Assembly: GCA_003024785.1 (NCBI GenBank)
Contig: PUQB01000364.1
Span: forward strand, 1 to 64,000
Origin: Selaginella tamariscina
Lineage: Eukaryota; Streptophyta; Lycopodiopsida; Selaginellales; Selaginellaceae
Length of the DNA: 64,000 nucleotides
Direction of reading: 5' to 3'
Shown here: in pieces, positions 33,549-45,332 of the stretch
How the letters are laid out: every line of letters begins with the position of its first letter
How positions within the stretch are numbered: the stretch's first letter is position 1
Program-made: the position numbers and the translations under genes
The notes under the pieces: generated by a model
The model's database searches: none
What the model was told of the DNA's origin: nothing
What the model saw: the letters and a program-made list of their open reading frames with translations, nothing else

Positions 33549-34084
33549 GATAAATCAATAGGGAGGATACAGAATATGAATATATAGAGAGGAGTAATTC
33601 TATTAACGATAAAAGATAAAACCGAATATAATATGGTGGTCTCAGTTCTTCACAGACGGACGTAATCTGTCAGCAGTTGTGTGTGGCCAATCTCAGTTTA
33701 TGAATTTATTTATAAAACAGGTGTGAAACTCTTATAATTTAAAATTGAGTATAAACCTTTAAAAAGAAATTAGACTTTAATTAAGTTTAAACACACCTTA
33801 ATTAAATTTGACCATAACTAGGTTGTATCCGTTTCTGGCAATACATCAAACTCTCTCAACACACACACACACAAGCACGCACGCACGCATGCAACCTTTG
33901 CGGCACTCTTATGTTTTATGCCTGTTAAGAAAATACATTTCCAGGTGCAAAGGTTCCTCTCTGCATCGAACACTGTTTTAGCAACTGTTAACTCCTTGCT
34001 CTCACCTGATCCACACTATCGAAGTAGCATATCTCAATATACACATATACATTATGCATGCGTATATCTGTGGGTGTATATCTG
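33549..34084. other. UGT upstream region and AT-rich spacer
   Basis: 33549-33700 resembles the sequence upstream of copy 3 (29541-29700), so it probably includes the promoter and 5' leader. A CA repeat and CACG repeats are at 33859-33890. No gene seen. Confidence 0.5.
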
Positions 34085-34348
34085 TAATGTACTTACCAGG
34101 ATATGGTTCTGACGTGCATTGAAAATGTTCATGGCAATATCTACATTGGAAATACCAAAAGCTTTGATTAATCGAGCGAGGAAAAGTGTCTCTAGACGTG
34201 GAGATCTTGAGGATAGACATGGCTTGCTCATGTTGTCCCTGTTTTGCATAACACTCAATTATAATTGCCCAGCTGCTCTCTCTGGCATTCTCTCAAACAT
34301 CTTTGCGTCCACCAGGTCACTCATGCCAAATCCTTGTAACAATGCTTA

Positions 34349-34381
<33 letters not shown>

Positions 34382-34821
34382 GAGAGAGAGAGAGAGAGTA
34401 CCTTGAAACAAGCATGTCCCAAGCATCAACTGTCCGACACTCTCGAGGCATGTCATAAAACATCTTTCTGGCCTTGTGCAGCTTCCCAGGCTGGAGATAA
34501 GCCAAGATCATGCATTTCCAAGAGTCTGCATCCATTCTAGGCAATCTCTTGAACATAATCTTTGCTTCCTGAAAATGCCCATTCTGGGCATTTGCTGAGA
34601 GAAGTGTGTTCCAAAGCCCATATATCCTTATCTTGTGACTCCTCAAATAGATGCTGAGAGAGAAGGAGTTTACCATGAGGAACACATGCAACAGACATCC
34701 ATATAAAAGTCTCTGTGTTCCGTTGCGGCATTCTTCTGTACGTTTTCATTGCTGCTTCAAACTTCCCCTCCTGGGCATATATTGCAAGCAAGCTGTTCCA
34801 CCAAGCGAGGTTGCTTGTCAT
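34085..34821 (-). pseudogene. pentatricopeptide-repeat (PPR) protein, partial
   Basis: PPR proteins bind RNA in plastids or mitochondria through tandem 35-residue helical repeats. Exon 34402-34821 encodes repeats such as LAWWNSLLAIYAQEGKFEAA, GLWNTLLSANAQNGHFQEA and AWDMLVSRY, with the typical WN..L..Y...G...A pattern. A second coding block (about 34095-34310) encodes DLVDAKMFERMPERAAGQ and ECYAKQGQHEQAMSI. The exon is bounded by a 3' splice AG at 34822 and a 5' GT at 34400. A frame shift near 34635 and another in the second block break the reading. Upstream exons are not clear. Target RNA and organelle cannot be told. Confidence 0.7.
34348..34399. repeat. TG/AG microsatellite in a PPR intron
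   Basis: A (TG)n run followed by an (AG)n run, immediately next to the splice donor of the exon ending at 34402. Confidence 0.9.
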
Positions 34822-35274
34822 CTGCAATGTGTGTGTGCAGGAAAAAACTATATATACAGTTTAGCCTGTGATACCATTTACATATTGGAACAGTGACTCA
34901 ACCGGTATAGAAAAATCTATTAAAACTCTGCCATGTTCAATGAAAAATCAACTTCTACCCCAAACACGTTGTCTCCACATAGCCCTCGCATGCCAAGGCT
35001 TCTAATAAAGCAAATTCTTCCGATCCAGCAACATGCTCCGATGGACAGGACACTCTCTCTGCATAGTCTGCAAATATATATATATAATGCGTGCGCGTGT
35101 GTGGTTACTTACTTCTCGTGTAGAACTTTGTTCCTTCGCTACGGACTATGCTCAAGCGAATATACCAACTATGTCCGGAGTCATCACCGTGACAGCTTTA
35201 AGAAACAAAGACAAGTATGAGATCTTTTATGAGCGTTCAGCCTCCTGCAAGGAAAAGTAGTATATATATACTAA

Positions 35275-35993
35275 CTATTTAAATAATAAGTACCAGCGGG
35301 AGCCTGCAACTTTGGACGAGGTGCTGCGAACAACTTCTGAGAAACCGTTTATCTTCCAGAGGAAAGCGTGACGCCCTATGAGATTTTTCACCTTGTTGAA
35401 CTTGCAGGAGAGAGCATCTGCCAAGTACGGTATGCATACGTAATTCCCCTCCATAGCAATGGTTTTAGTGAGCTCTGTAAGCTTCTCTGTGGACAACACA
35501 CTATAGTTGATGTGTGGGACTATTCTTGTAAACGTCTGCTGTCTCTGCTGCGCATTGCCAAAGGTTGCATTTGCTCAGCCCATCGTCATGTCATAGGCTT
35601 CATTTGCATCAATCGCATTGCTTCTCACTAGAAAATCAAATACATCGACGGATAGACCTTCGACCTTCCTTCAGAGATCACACACAATGAGCCAAAACAC
35701 ACAGAATACCTTGGGCTTTGAACATGGAAGTGACGAACAAAGAACAATTCAGCTTCGGTTCTGACGGGGCTAACCAGGTCGTTCGATGGTAAATGATGAA
35801 GACACCGCACAGCAAAGGCCAGGTTCATGGGGCGAGTGCAAATCTCCTGCACGGCTGCTCGTCCCCAGGACAACAATGTGTGTGTGTGCGTGCGCGTGCG
35901 TGCGTGCGTGTGTGTGTGTGATGGGATTGTTTTATATATTATACACGACCTGGTTAGCCCCGTCAGAACCGAAGCTGAATTGTTCTGACGCAT
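35275..35993 (-). other. candidate upstream exons, unknown product
   Basis: Two coding-like blocks on the minus strand. About 35710-35880 reads AVQEICTRPMNLAFAVRCLH then PVRTEAELFFVRHFHV and ends at a possible GT donor. About 35290-35560 reads LTELTKTIAMEGNYVCIPY and NLIGRHAFLWKINGF. I do not recognise either. They may be 5' exons of the PPR gene or of a separate broken gene. The region contains a perfect 39-bp inverted repeat. Confidence 0.35.
35743..35984. repeat. perfect 39-bp inverted repeat with a 164-bp loop
   Basis: Arms 35743-35781 and 35946-35984 are exact reverse complements. The left arm reads AACAATTCAGCTTCGGTTCT and continues. The loop holds a GT/GC microsatellite. The left arm lies within the candidate exon above. 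Confidence 0.93.
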
Positions 35994-36768
35994 AGCACTT
36001 GCAGAAATTCAAGTTGATACATACCATTGAATTCTCCAGTCACGGTAGCAAGTCACTCTGCAATAACTCATAAAACTCATATCTCGATTTATATACAATG
36101 TACACCTAACTAGTTAACATTCTAAAGCTTTATTTAATCATCAATATTGATTAGATATTACTAAAATTTTATATTTATTATTATAATTTCTTAATTAAAA
36201 TTTAAAATTAAATTAATTTTAGTGTTAAAATATATTTTATGGTCGTTATCAGATTTTAACCTTTACGAAATTAAGTTTTCTATCTATATATAAATTAAAT
36301 TGTGAGGCTGTTAGAATTCATATTCATATTTATATATCGTAATCTCACATATGCTTACAATATGTATTTATATTAACAAAATGTTCATTCTCAATCATTA
36401 ATTTATTTGTTAATTTATTTGTTAAAACTAAGTTTTAATTAATAATCTTTAAAAATAATCATAATTATATATATATGGTGAATAATTAGTTTAAACAATT
36501 TACAATAATCCACATTATACAAATGTTAAACTTAATTATATGTATATTCTATATGCATACAGTAGATACACAAACATGTATACAGTAGATACACAAATAA
36601 AGAGAAATCGAAAGTTGTATAAAAAAATATAATACACATTAAATCGTTTTTTTTAAAACATGTAATTCATACTATCTAAAATAATATATATCTAAAAATG
36701 GATTATAATTAATGAAAAAATATAATTAAATATATTAAATCTATCTGGCAACACCTGCCAGGAGACAC
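35994..36768. other. AT-rich DNA without recognisable genes
   Basis: About 770 bases of AT-rich sequence with short direct repeats (for example TACAGTAGATACACAAA twice near 36560-36600). Nothing I can annotate. Confidence 0.6.
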
Positions 36769-37081
36769 GTGTATACTGAGGTAAAAGTTAAAAATGAACA
36801 GCTTGGTTTGAAGAAATCAACGGTTGAGAAAATACCGCGTTTAATTAATGCAGGGACACGTGGATACATTTTCCTTCAACCGTATATATTGACAGTGAAC
36901 CTAGATGTTAGGGTAAGCGCCACTCTGAAATCCCTTGTTTGTAGGATAAACCCACTCCGGAGTCCATCTGGAAACGGTGAGGTAGCTTGCGCCAGTCAAA
37001 GAAATCCCTCGGACAGATTTCAGGTTTACTCTCTTTTTTTTATCTTTCTTTCTCTCTTCTCCCTCTCCCCCTCTCCCCCCC

Positions 37082-37112
<31 letters not shown>

Positions 37113-37317
37113 GCACACACATACAAACAGAATATAGTACGTTGATTATACTTTGTGAAGCATGTTTAAATTTTATATTTTTTGTATTTCTCTGATATTT
37201 ATAAATATGTAAATAATACATAATCATATTAATTACAGTTAAGCGTGATTTGTTGAATGTGTATTTCAGAAGGAAACATGGGGAAGATGGGACGACACAA
37301 GAAGAAGCATGTAGAAG
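36769..37317 (+). other. candidate 5' leader exon, CT-rich intron and first coding exon
   Basis: A possible leader exon ends at CAG 37021-37023 before a GT donor. The intron is rich in CT and CA repeats, as often seen in plant 5'-leader introns. A small exon 37270-37317 follows an AG and has an ATG at 37278 reading MGKMGRHKKKHVEG, then a GTAAAA donor. A basic Lys/His-rich start of this kind could be a nuclear protein, but no later exon can be joined with confidence. Low support. Confidence 0.25.
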
Positions 37318-38063
37318 GTAAAAAGTCCCTTCAATCCCATTTTGCCTTCTTTTTTCATGCTTGGCCTTATTTGTACTTAGCAAGGACGAGGACAACCAAG
37401 ATTTCTCTATTATGCAAGTTGTAACTAAAATGGGCATGGCTATAGTCCCATTTCCTAATAATTAGCAATTTTAGCTATTTAATTAGCATTTTCTAATATT
37501 AAAGGAATATTCTTTAGAATATATGTTTGAAAATAGAATATTCTTTAAAATATTCTATTTTGTATTCTACCTTTTAATAAATTATAGCATTCATTGAACA
37601 AAAATTAATAACATTATAAAAGTAGAAGGTATTAAATTATATAATATATTGCCTAATATAACAATTAAGGAAGAGCATAAGAGGTACATTATATAAATAT
37701 TGATGTTGTTATTAAAATATTAATATTTAAATATAACATTATTAATTAAAAATTTAGTAGTAATAATATATATAAACCTATAATAATATAGTCAATCTTC
37801 CATATCATTTTTTAAATTTATATAGTTAAGTATACAATTTGGTACTATTATTAAAGAGTTTATAATAATTATGAATATTAAATATATGATATTTTATAAT
37901 TTTGTAATTGCTTTAAGCTTCAGAAAACATACATTCCCTTGCAGTTTTGTTAATCGTGACTTTATCAACGCTTCTTGACATCCACCCATATCGAATGGAT
38001 TTAACATTTATAAAACATGCTGGGTCTTTTTGATTGGGAGACCATGTTTTCTCTAGGCATCCA
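37318..38063. other. AT-rich DNA between the candidate exon and the DUF7869 gene
   Basis: Mostly AT-rich and non-coding. The last 130 bases may still be 3' coding remnant of the minus-strand gene that follows. Confidence 0.5.
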
Positions 38064-40968
38064 TTATATCTTTCGCTTCCTTCTCGTGTCGCCTTTTTTG
38101 TGGTTTAACCATGCAACCTTAACAATATTATTTTTTGTGATTACTTCAGGTGTGTCGATAATTTGACCCATCCAAATAGGCTGATTATATGACGCATCTG
38201 GAGTAATGAGAACCATCATTAGTTTTTGAAGATCCTGGCAACAATCAAAGTATGCTTTAGGTTTTTGGTTCCTTTCCAACAAAGTGTGGGGTTTGCACTT
38301 CCACATCACTACTGGCTTCTATGTCGTCTATGCTCAGTGATGTCATTTCAATCTCCTCTCGCCACCTTGTTTTAGGCCAGAAAGGGTGTTGCAATTCTGT
38401 ACTTGTGACAGTAGGCCCTTCCAACTCTCGAACAACAGTCTCCCAATAGTCGACCACATGCTTATATAGTTATGAGTAACCAGTTGCCTTATCAGAATTC
38501 TTTGGCATCGATTTTTGAACCCATGCCACATATTTTTTGATGCCATCAATAATAACCTCTTGTTCCTTGAGCTGGGCACTCAATGGAATAGGGTCTGGTT
38601 GTCCTTCTGGGAGAAGTGGCTTTCCATCCTCTCCACTTTTGAAGAGCATTAAACCCTCTTTCGGTAACCACTCCTGCTCTGATGGCCATAACTTGTACTG
38701 CATAATAGATACCATCTCGTATGAAGAAAAAGAATTGTAGCGGCACAAGGTGACCAACTAAAGAATCACTCCCTTCTTTTATATACTCCTTGAGAAATTT
38801 TTTGAAGTCTGGCACCTCAGTCACAAGCAAAGCACAACTTTTTTTGGAGATGCAATTTTCAAAAAGATTCATCATATGCGGTAAAGTAAGTGCACTTGTC
38901 CTTTTTGTAGAGTTGGAGACCTTGCTGAAGAACGCATCAATATCTTCATGAGTGTGACCAACCATAAGGAAACTGAGCGTGATTGTTTCAAACACACCTT
39001 TGGCAACAAGCATTGACAAGTATGCTAGCACATATCTAGAAAATAAAAGTAAGTATGAGCTTGAGAAACCCTTAAGTAAAATGATTTACCTATTTTTGTT
39101 CTCGCCTGCACAATTATCCATCTGTAAAAGCAAATGACGAGGAAGCTTATTTGATGTTGAGGACACATGTACACTATTTGAGCTAGATCCCTCCACTGAA
39201 CCAGAACTCTCAACAGGGCCATCTGTTTTCTGTGCAGGCTGTTGACAATGCCTCTCATATTCCCAAGTAGCCTCAAGTGCAGACGTGTTCATGAGAGCAT
39301 TATGTAAAGGTTGAAGGTGTTGTTTCTTCACTTTGAGATCACTGATCTCTAGACCAATGTGGAAGTGAAAAGTGTCCATATGACTCACAACCGTGTCCAT
39401 GTGTTAGCACACCTGTCAATGAAATCGGAAGTTTCATGACATTTCCAAGGCACTTTGGTGTTGCAAAGAGCTTTGGAATGCTGGTCTTTGAATGATCCAT
39501 CTTGTCATGGATCAAGCACAGGTACTCTGATGGGCGTGACACAGAAAGCATGCGGTGTGCATAGTACTGAGACCGGCAAGTTTGTTGTGCAATCATGTGG
39601 GCCTCCATCTTCTTTTGAATGGCAGTGATCTCCACCAAGGTTTTTGCACAAGCCTCTGCAGCCTTCAATGATGTACAAGTGTCACACTTGGAAAAGCTAG
39701 AGTGTTTTGCAATCTCCACATCCTTAAAATGAGTATTCCATATGTTGTTGAAGGTACCAGTGCAGATTGCTTGGAGCCCCATCAAACTGAGGCACTTGTT
39801 CACATGTTCACACAGCTTCAATTGAGTGTAGATTGAAGGCAAAACCTTGAGATTTTCCCTGACCCCTGCATTTGTGGTTCGGCATTTGTGAGGCATCCTG
39901 TCTGCATTTGCTTCCACAAAAGCCTTGAGTATCTCTATGGCTGCCATGATGTGAGAGCGGGTTTTGACCAAGCGAGTGTTCCCATGAATGAGGTTCGCGC
40001 TCCATCTAGCCACTCATCCCTCCGACGGTAGAACGTGGTCTTTGGGATCCCGTATATACTGTACCAAGCTTTGAAGCAGATGGCCACCTTATTAAATACC
40101 ATGGATGTACTCTGATAACCTGTGTCCGAGGCCATTCCATCAATACACCCAGTTAGTGCAGCATATACAAACTCATGCCTTTGCTTTTGGGTGAGCAATA
40201 CGAAAGACATGTCTACATTGGGGTAATTTCATTCCGGTCTGCCATCTGACAACACTTCTTCTTGCAACAGTCAATCGTGGAAATGCTCGTAACACTTTCG
40301 GAAGATGTAGGATCCATCTTTACCCTCTTGCTGAAACTTGCAGGGGAAGATCTACAACCCATGAATCGCCTTTTTCTTACAATAGGACCAATGCAAGGAA
40401 CCTCTTCAAATATGAGTTGTTCTTCCGGGTTGTTATTATTGAAATCCAACCCAGAATATGTTGAACCATCTTGCCGTCTTAATTCAGATGTTCGCCACCT
40501 CACGAGGGATCCAGGATACAATGTGCCATTAGGTGAAACCTCTGTCACAACTACACCCACGAAGTCGGACCCTAGTTTCTCTTCTGACACTGCTTCCATT
40601 GGATTTATAGCTGTGATGATGCCTCTTCCGACTTCAATCTCACGAAGAAAGAGAATCACCTCATCCATCACAGCAGGCAAGCCATCATCTGGTAAACTCG
40701 TGCTACTATTTGTTTGTGACTCTGCATATTCTGTGTCAGCCTTGACTTCATCCAAATTCCACAATACAGGAGAACCCTCCTCAAATTCCATTCCCAGAAC
40801 CTCAACATGCTTGTAAATGGTGTTCACCCATACGTACACACAAGATCCTTGGGCAATATTGTGACATGATGCATTATTATCTCGAACTTCCACAGTTCCA
40901 GTGCCAACTATCTCGTTGTTCCGAAGAAGACATACTTTATCTCCAGTATTAAACATATTGTCCTGCAC
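38064..40968 (-). pseudogene. DUF7869-type transposase-like protein, one intron, several frameshifts
   Basis: Minus strand. The N-terminal open frame (40968-40213, 251 codons) has TGDKVCLLRNNEIVGTGTVE and is acidic in the middle. After a break follow MSFVLLTQKQRHEFVYAALT and TTFYRRRDEWLDGAR (40210-39990), then a Cys-containing segment (SFSKCDTCTSLKAAEACAKT), then EYLCLIHDKMDHSKTSIPK (39540-39480). The core LLLQMDNCAGENKNR (39120) is joined over a GT-AG intron (about 39038-39090) to YVLAYLSML and FLMVGHTHEDIDAFFSKV (39030-38915). The C-terminal end has WMGQIIDTPEVITKNNIVKV. The pattern D...DN...GHT.ED.D is that of the DUF7869 family, thought to be an RNase H-fold transposase. At least four frame changes. 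Confidence 0.72.
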
Positions 40969-41108
40969 ATAAATAATTGTATTATTTATGATATCTGTTT
41001 ATGCAATATTTTAAGAAATCTGAATTACGGTTACTTAATAATATGCATATGCAATAATACATAATTATGTTTAGAGATAATATCTCATGTTTGATTAATA
41101 CAACTGAT

Positions 41109-41575
41109 GGGCGGGATTAATCCCGCCCACGAATCCCTCCGACGAGGAACGGTCGGCGGGATTAATCCCGCCGCCGACTCAACCCCTTCGGAGAGTCGGC
41201 GGGATTAATCCCGCCCACAATTCTTACGACGGGGAATGGGTGGCGGGATTAAACCCGCACATAACTCTCTCCAAAACTATGATTTCAAAGAGATCTCGGG
41301 ATAAATCCTGTCCCCAAATCCTTAAAACAGGGAAGTGGTGGCGAGATTAATCCCGCCACCCCTTCCCTGCCTCCTAAAATGGTTGGCGGGATTAATCCCG
41401 CCGACAACTCTTTCTAATAAATTCTGGTAACTCTTCATCAGTTGAGAAGGTTATCGGCGGGATTAATCCCGCCACTCTTTTTCAGTGGCGGAGAAGCATT
41501 GCCCGAGAGATGGTGGCGGGATTAATCCCTCTTCGAAGAGGCGAAAAAGAAATGGCCGGATTAATCCCGCCGCCC
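41109..41575. repeat. palindrome cluster 1 (18-bp palindrome GGCGGGATTAATCCCGCC, about 10 sites)
   Basis: Perfect copies begin near 41110, 41155, 41198, 41395 and 41456. Diverged ones are near 41242, 41299, 41340, 41516 and 41554. Spacing is mostly 40-60 bases. The cluster lies about 140 bases upstream of the start of the DUF7869-type gene and is sharply bounded by AT-rich DNA. Confidence 0.95.
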
Positions 41576-43161
41576 CGGTTAACCTAGAATATTAAAAAAG
41601 GATATTTAAACGGGATAAATCCCTAACGGAATATATTATAATCCTAATGCATTCCTAAACCCCTAAATTGTAATTTTAAGAGAGAATGTAAGAGAGTGAA
41701 TCTTTATAAGTATTTTTAAATTTGTTTATAATACTTACTTGTAAACAGCACTGAAGGCGCCGTGCTTTCCTATAAAGAATAGCACCCAATTTAATCTCGC
41801 TCCTGAGATGATCACTATGAAGAAAAAAAAGATCTAAAGAGTGAAAAATACAGAAATGAAGAAACCCTTGCCGGAGAAAGAACCAGATCTGAATTTGAGT
41901 GGGAAATTAAATGCATTTTCAAATTTACATGTCAGACCGACAATACATATGTCAGAAATTCAAATTTTTTAAAAAGAACAGAAAATAAAAGATGAGTTGA
42001 CACAAATATCCGACACTCTGACATATATACTCTCCAGTTCCAATGAGTATTTTAAAATTGCATTTAATGTTATTCAAGTGATTCAAGCTGTTTAATATTA
42101 CGAAATTTTAGACTATATTCTACATTCTTAGTATTCAAGTATATTTATATTATATATATATATAAATATATACTTATACAATAAATAAATTGATATATTA
42201 TTATGTATCATTTAAAATATATTCATAGTCTGTTTATTATTATTATTTTCTTAATTACTCGAGTATTTAGTTTTCATTTCCTAGTATCAATGGGATATTC
42301 TTTATTATTTTATTAATATTTGAAGAATATTCTAATATTAAACCTGATTATCATAATTAAATTAGTCTTGTTCTTAATTATTGCAGTAATTATTCTACAT
42401 TTGTATATATTAATGGGATTTTCTCAATTAATTTGTTATTATTTCAAGAATATTCCTGTGTTAAACCTTATTATCAATATTAAATTAATATATATTATTA
42501 AAACTATATATGACTATATATTAGATAAAATGATGTATTATTATGTATAATTTAAAATATGTTCATAGTGTGTATATTAATATCATTTCCTTAATTACTT
42601 GAGTAATTAATCTTCTTTATATTAATGGGATATTCTTTATTATTTTCTTATTATTCCAAGAATATTCCAATATTAAACATGATTATGATAATTAATTTAG
42701 TTAATTATTTGAGTACTTAATTTACATTTGTATATATTAATGGGATTTTCTCAATTAATTTCTTATTATTTCAAGAATATTTCAATGTTAAACCTTTTTA
42801 TCAATATTAAATTAATATATATTATTAAAACTATATATGGCTATATATTAGATAAAATCATATATTATTATGTATAATTTAAAATATGTTCATAGTGTGT
42901 TTATTAATATTATTTTCTTAATTATTCGATGTTTGTTTTGCACACATATATAAACACAATCATAAATTTACACACGCATTACAAGAACTTACAAAAACAC
43001 ATATGCACACACATGCACAACCCTAAACCAAACTGAAGAAATATGTTGCTTCTTTATTGAAAACATCATGTTCAACGCATGTATGATATATGTACTCAAT
43101 CTGTGTGTATGTAACACATTGAATTTACATGTGTAATATTTATATTAAGCTTGTTGGGAGC
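41576..43161. repeat. AT-rich DNA with a 327-bp imperfect tandem duplication
   Basis: The segment starting TAATGGGATTTTCTCAATTA at 42411 recurs at 42738, with the following about 190 bases also matching. No gene seen. Confidence 0.6.
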
Positions 43162-43743
43162 AAACCCTAAACCCTAAACCCTAAACCCTGTGTATACATG
43201 TGTGTACAAAAATAATTTTTCAACACTCTCTCTTCACACCATGCATGATCCATCCTAAACCCTAAACCCTAAACCCTAATATGTAACACAATGAATTTAC
43301 TCATGTAATATGTATGTATGTCTGTGTGTATACACGTGTGTATGTATATATGTGTACTCTGTATGTATATATGTGTACTTTCTCTCTTCTCTCATACATA
43401 CACACCATGCATGATCCATGTTAATATGTACTGTCTCTCTTCTCTCAAACATACACACCATGCATGATCTATAATATGTACTCGGTCTCTCTAATATTAT
43501 GTACTAATATGTATGTATGTCTGTGTGTATAATACACACCATGCATGATCCATAATATGTACTGTCTCTCTTCTCTCATATACTATGTATGTATATCTGT
43601 GTATAATATGTGTAAGTATATATGTGTACTAATATATGCAATGTGTACAAAAATAATTTTTCAACACTCTCTCTTCTCTCATACATACACACCATGCATG
43701 ATCCATCCTAAATCCAAAACCCTAAACCCTAAACCCTAAACCC
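43162..43743. repeat. three short telomere-like AAACCCT tracts
   Basis: AAACCCT-type arrays of about four units each lie at 43162-43190, 43254-43280 and 43716-43743, separated by repeats containing CACCATGCATGATCCAT. The unit matches the plant telomere repeat TTTAGGG. They are interstitial. Confidence 0.9.
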
Positions 43744-44119
43744 ATGTAATATGTATGTATGTCTGTGTGTATACACGTGTGTATGTATATATTATGTGTA
43801 TTAATATATGCAATGTGTATGTATGTATTGATACACATGAAACTTTAACACTCTCATGGACACACACATGTTAAATCCCTGCATGATTTATATTTTTGGG
43901 GTGTATGTGATACACCCACGCACACGCACGCGCTAATAATATAATGAAAGAATATTCGTTTAGGGCGAATCTATATTTTATTCTTTTTAGGGTTTAAGTA
44001 TATTCTCAGAAGGAATATTCTATTAGGGTTAATATATATATTTAATTCCTTTAGGGTTTAGGTATATTCTTAGGGTTTCAAGAGGCGGCGCTGTGAAATC
44101 GGCGGCGGCGGCTGTGCAC

Positions 44120-44131
44120 ACAGGTGAGATC

Positions 44132-44166
<35 letters not shown>

Positions 44167-45205
44167 ATATGTATAGGAGTGTGCGTATAATTTTATTTAT
44201 TGATTATCTCTCGCACACACACGCACACTCCTGTGTATATATATGTGTGTGTGGGTGTGTGTTTGTTTATCTGTATGATTTTATTTGTTTCGCTCACACA
44301 CGCATACACACGATATACATATACACATATATATATATATACCTATATACATATATACATACATATATTATGTGTACCAGTATCTATAAATTTTTTTTTA
44401 TTGATCTATCTCTCCCACACACACGCACACTGCTTTACATATATATATATATATATATAATCAATGCATATTAACAAATAGTATACAACACTAGTTTATA
44501 TATATGCTTATATATTCATATGGGTTATATATCTATATACACACATATATATATGTGTGTGTTTATCTGTATAATTTTATTTATTTATTAGTTTTATCTC
44601 TCGCACACACACGCACACTCCTGTGTATATATATGTGTGTGTGTGTGTTTGTTTATCTGTATGATTTTATTTGTTTCGCTCACACACGCATACACACAAT
44701 ATACATATACACATATATATATATATACCTATATACATATATACATACATATATTATGTGTACCAGTATCTATATAATTTTTTTTATTGATCTATCTCTC
44801 CCACACACACGCACACTGCTTTACATATATATATATATATATATATCAATGCATATTAACAAATAGTATACAACACTAGTTTATATATATGCTTATATAT
44901 TCACAGACTCTCTCTCTTTCTCTATGGGTTATATATCTATATACACACATATATATGTGTGTGTTTATCTGTATAATTTTATTTATTTATTAGTTTTATC
45001 TTTCGCACACACACGCACACTCCTGTGTATATATGTGTGTGTGTGTGTTTGTTTATCTGTATGATTTTATTTGTTTCGCTCACACGCATACACACGATAT
45101 ACATATACACACATATATATACCTATGTACACACATATATTATGTGTACCAGTACTGTATAATTTTATTTATTTATCTATCTCTTGCACACACACGTACA
45201 CTCCT

Positions 45206-45238
<33 letters not shown>

Positions 45239-45320
45239 TATATATACACACATATATATGTGTGTGTTTTTATCTGTATAATTTTTTTATTTATTAATTT
45301 TATCTCTCGCACACACGCTA
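44120..45320. repeat. microsatellite-rich tandem repeat, period about 390-402 bp
   Basis: A block starting ATCTCTCGCACACACACGCA occurs at 44206, 44596 and (variant) 44998, with shortened copies near 45178 and 45301. Each contains TA, CA and GT runs. Open frames here are low-complexity and not genes. Confidence 0.85.
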
Positions 45321-45332
45321 AGCCCCTCGAGC

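Noticed and set aside
34317-34400. HTHTHT/SLSLSL tail of the PPR open frame
   Set aside because: Translation of the intronic TG/AG microsatellite beyond the splice donor.
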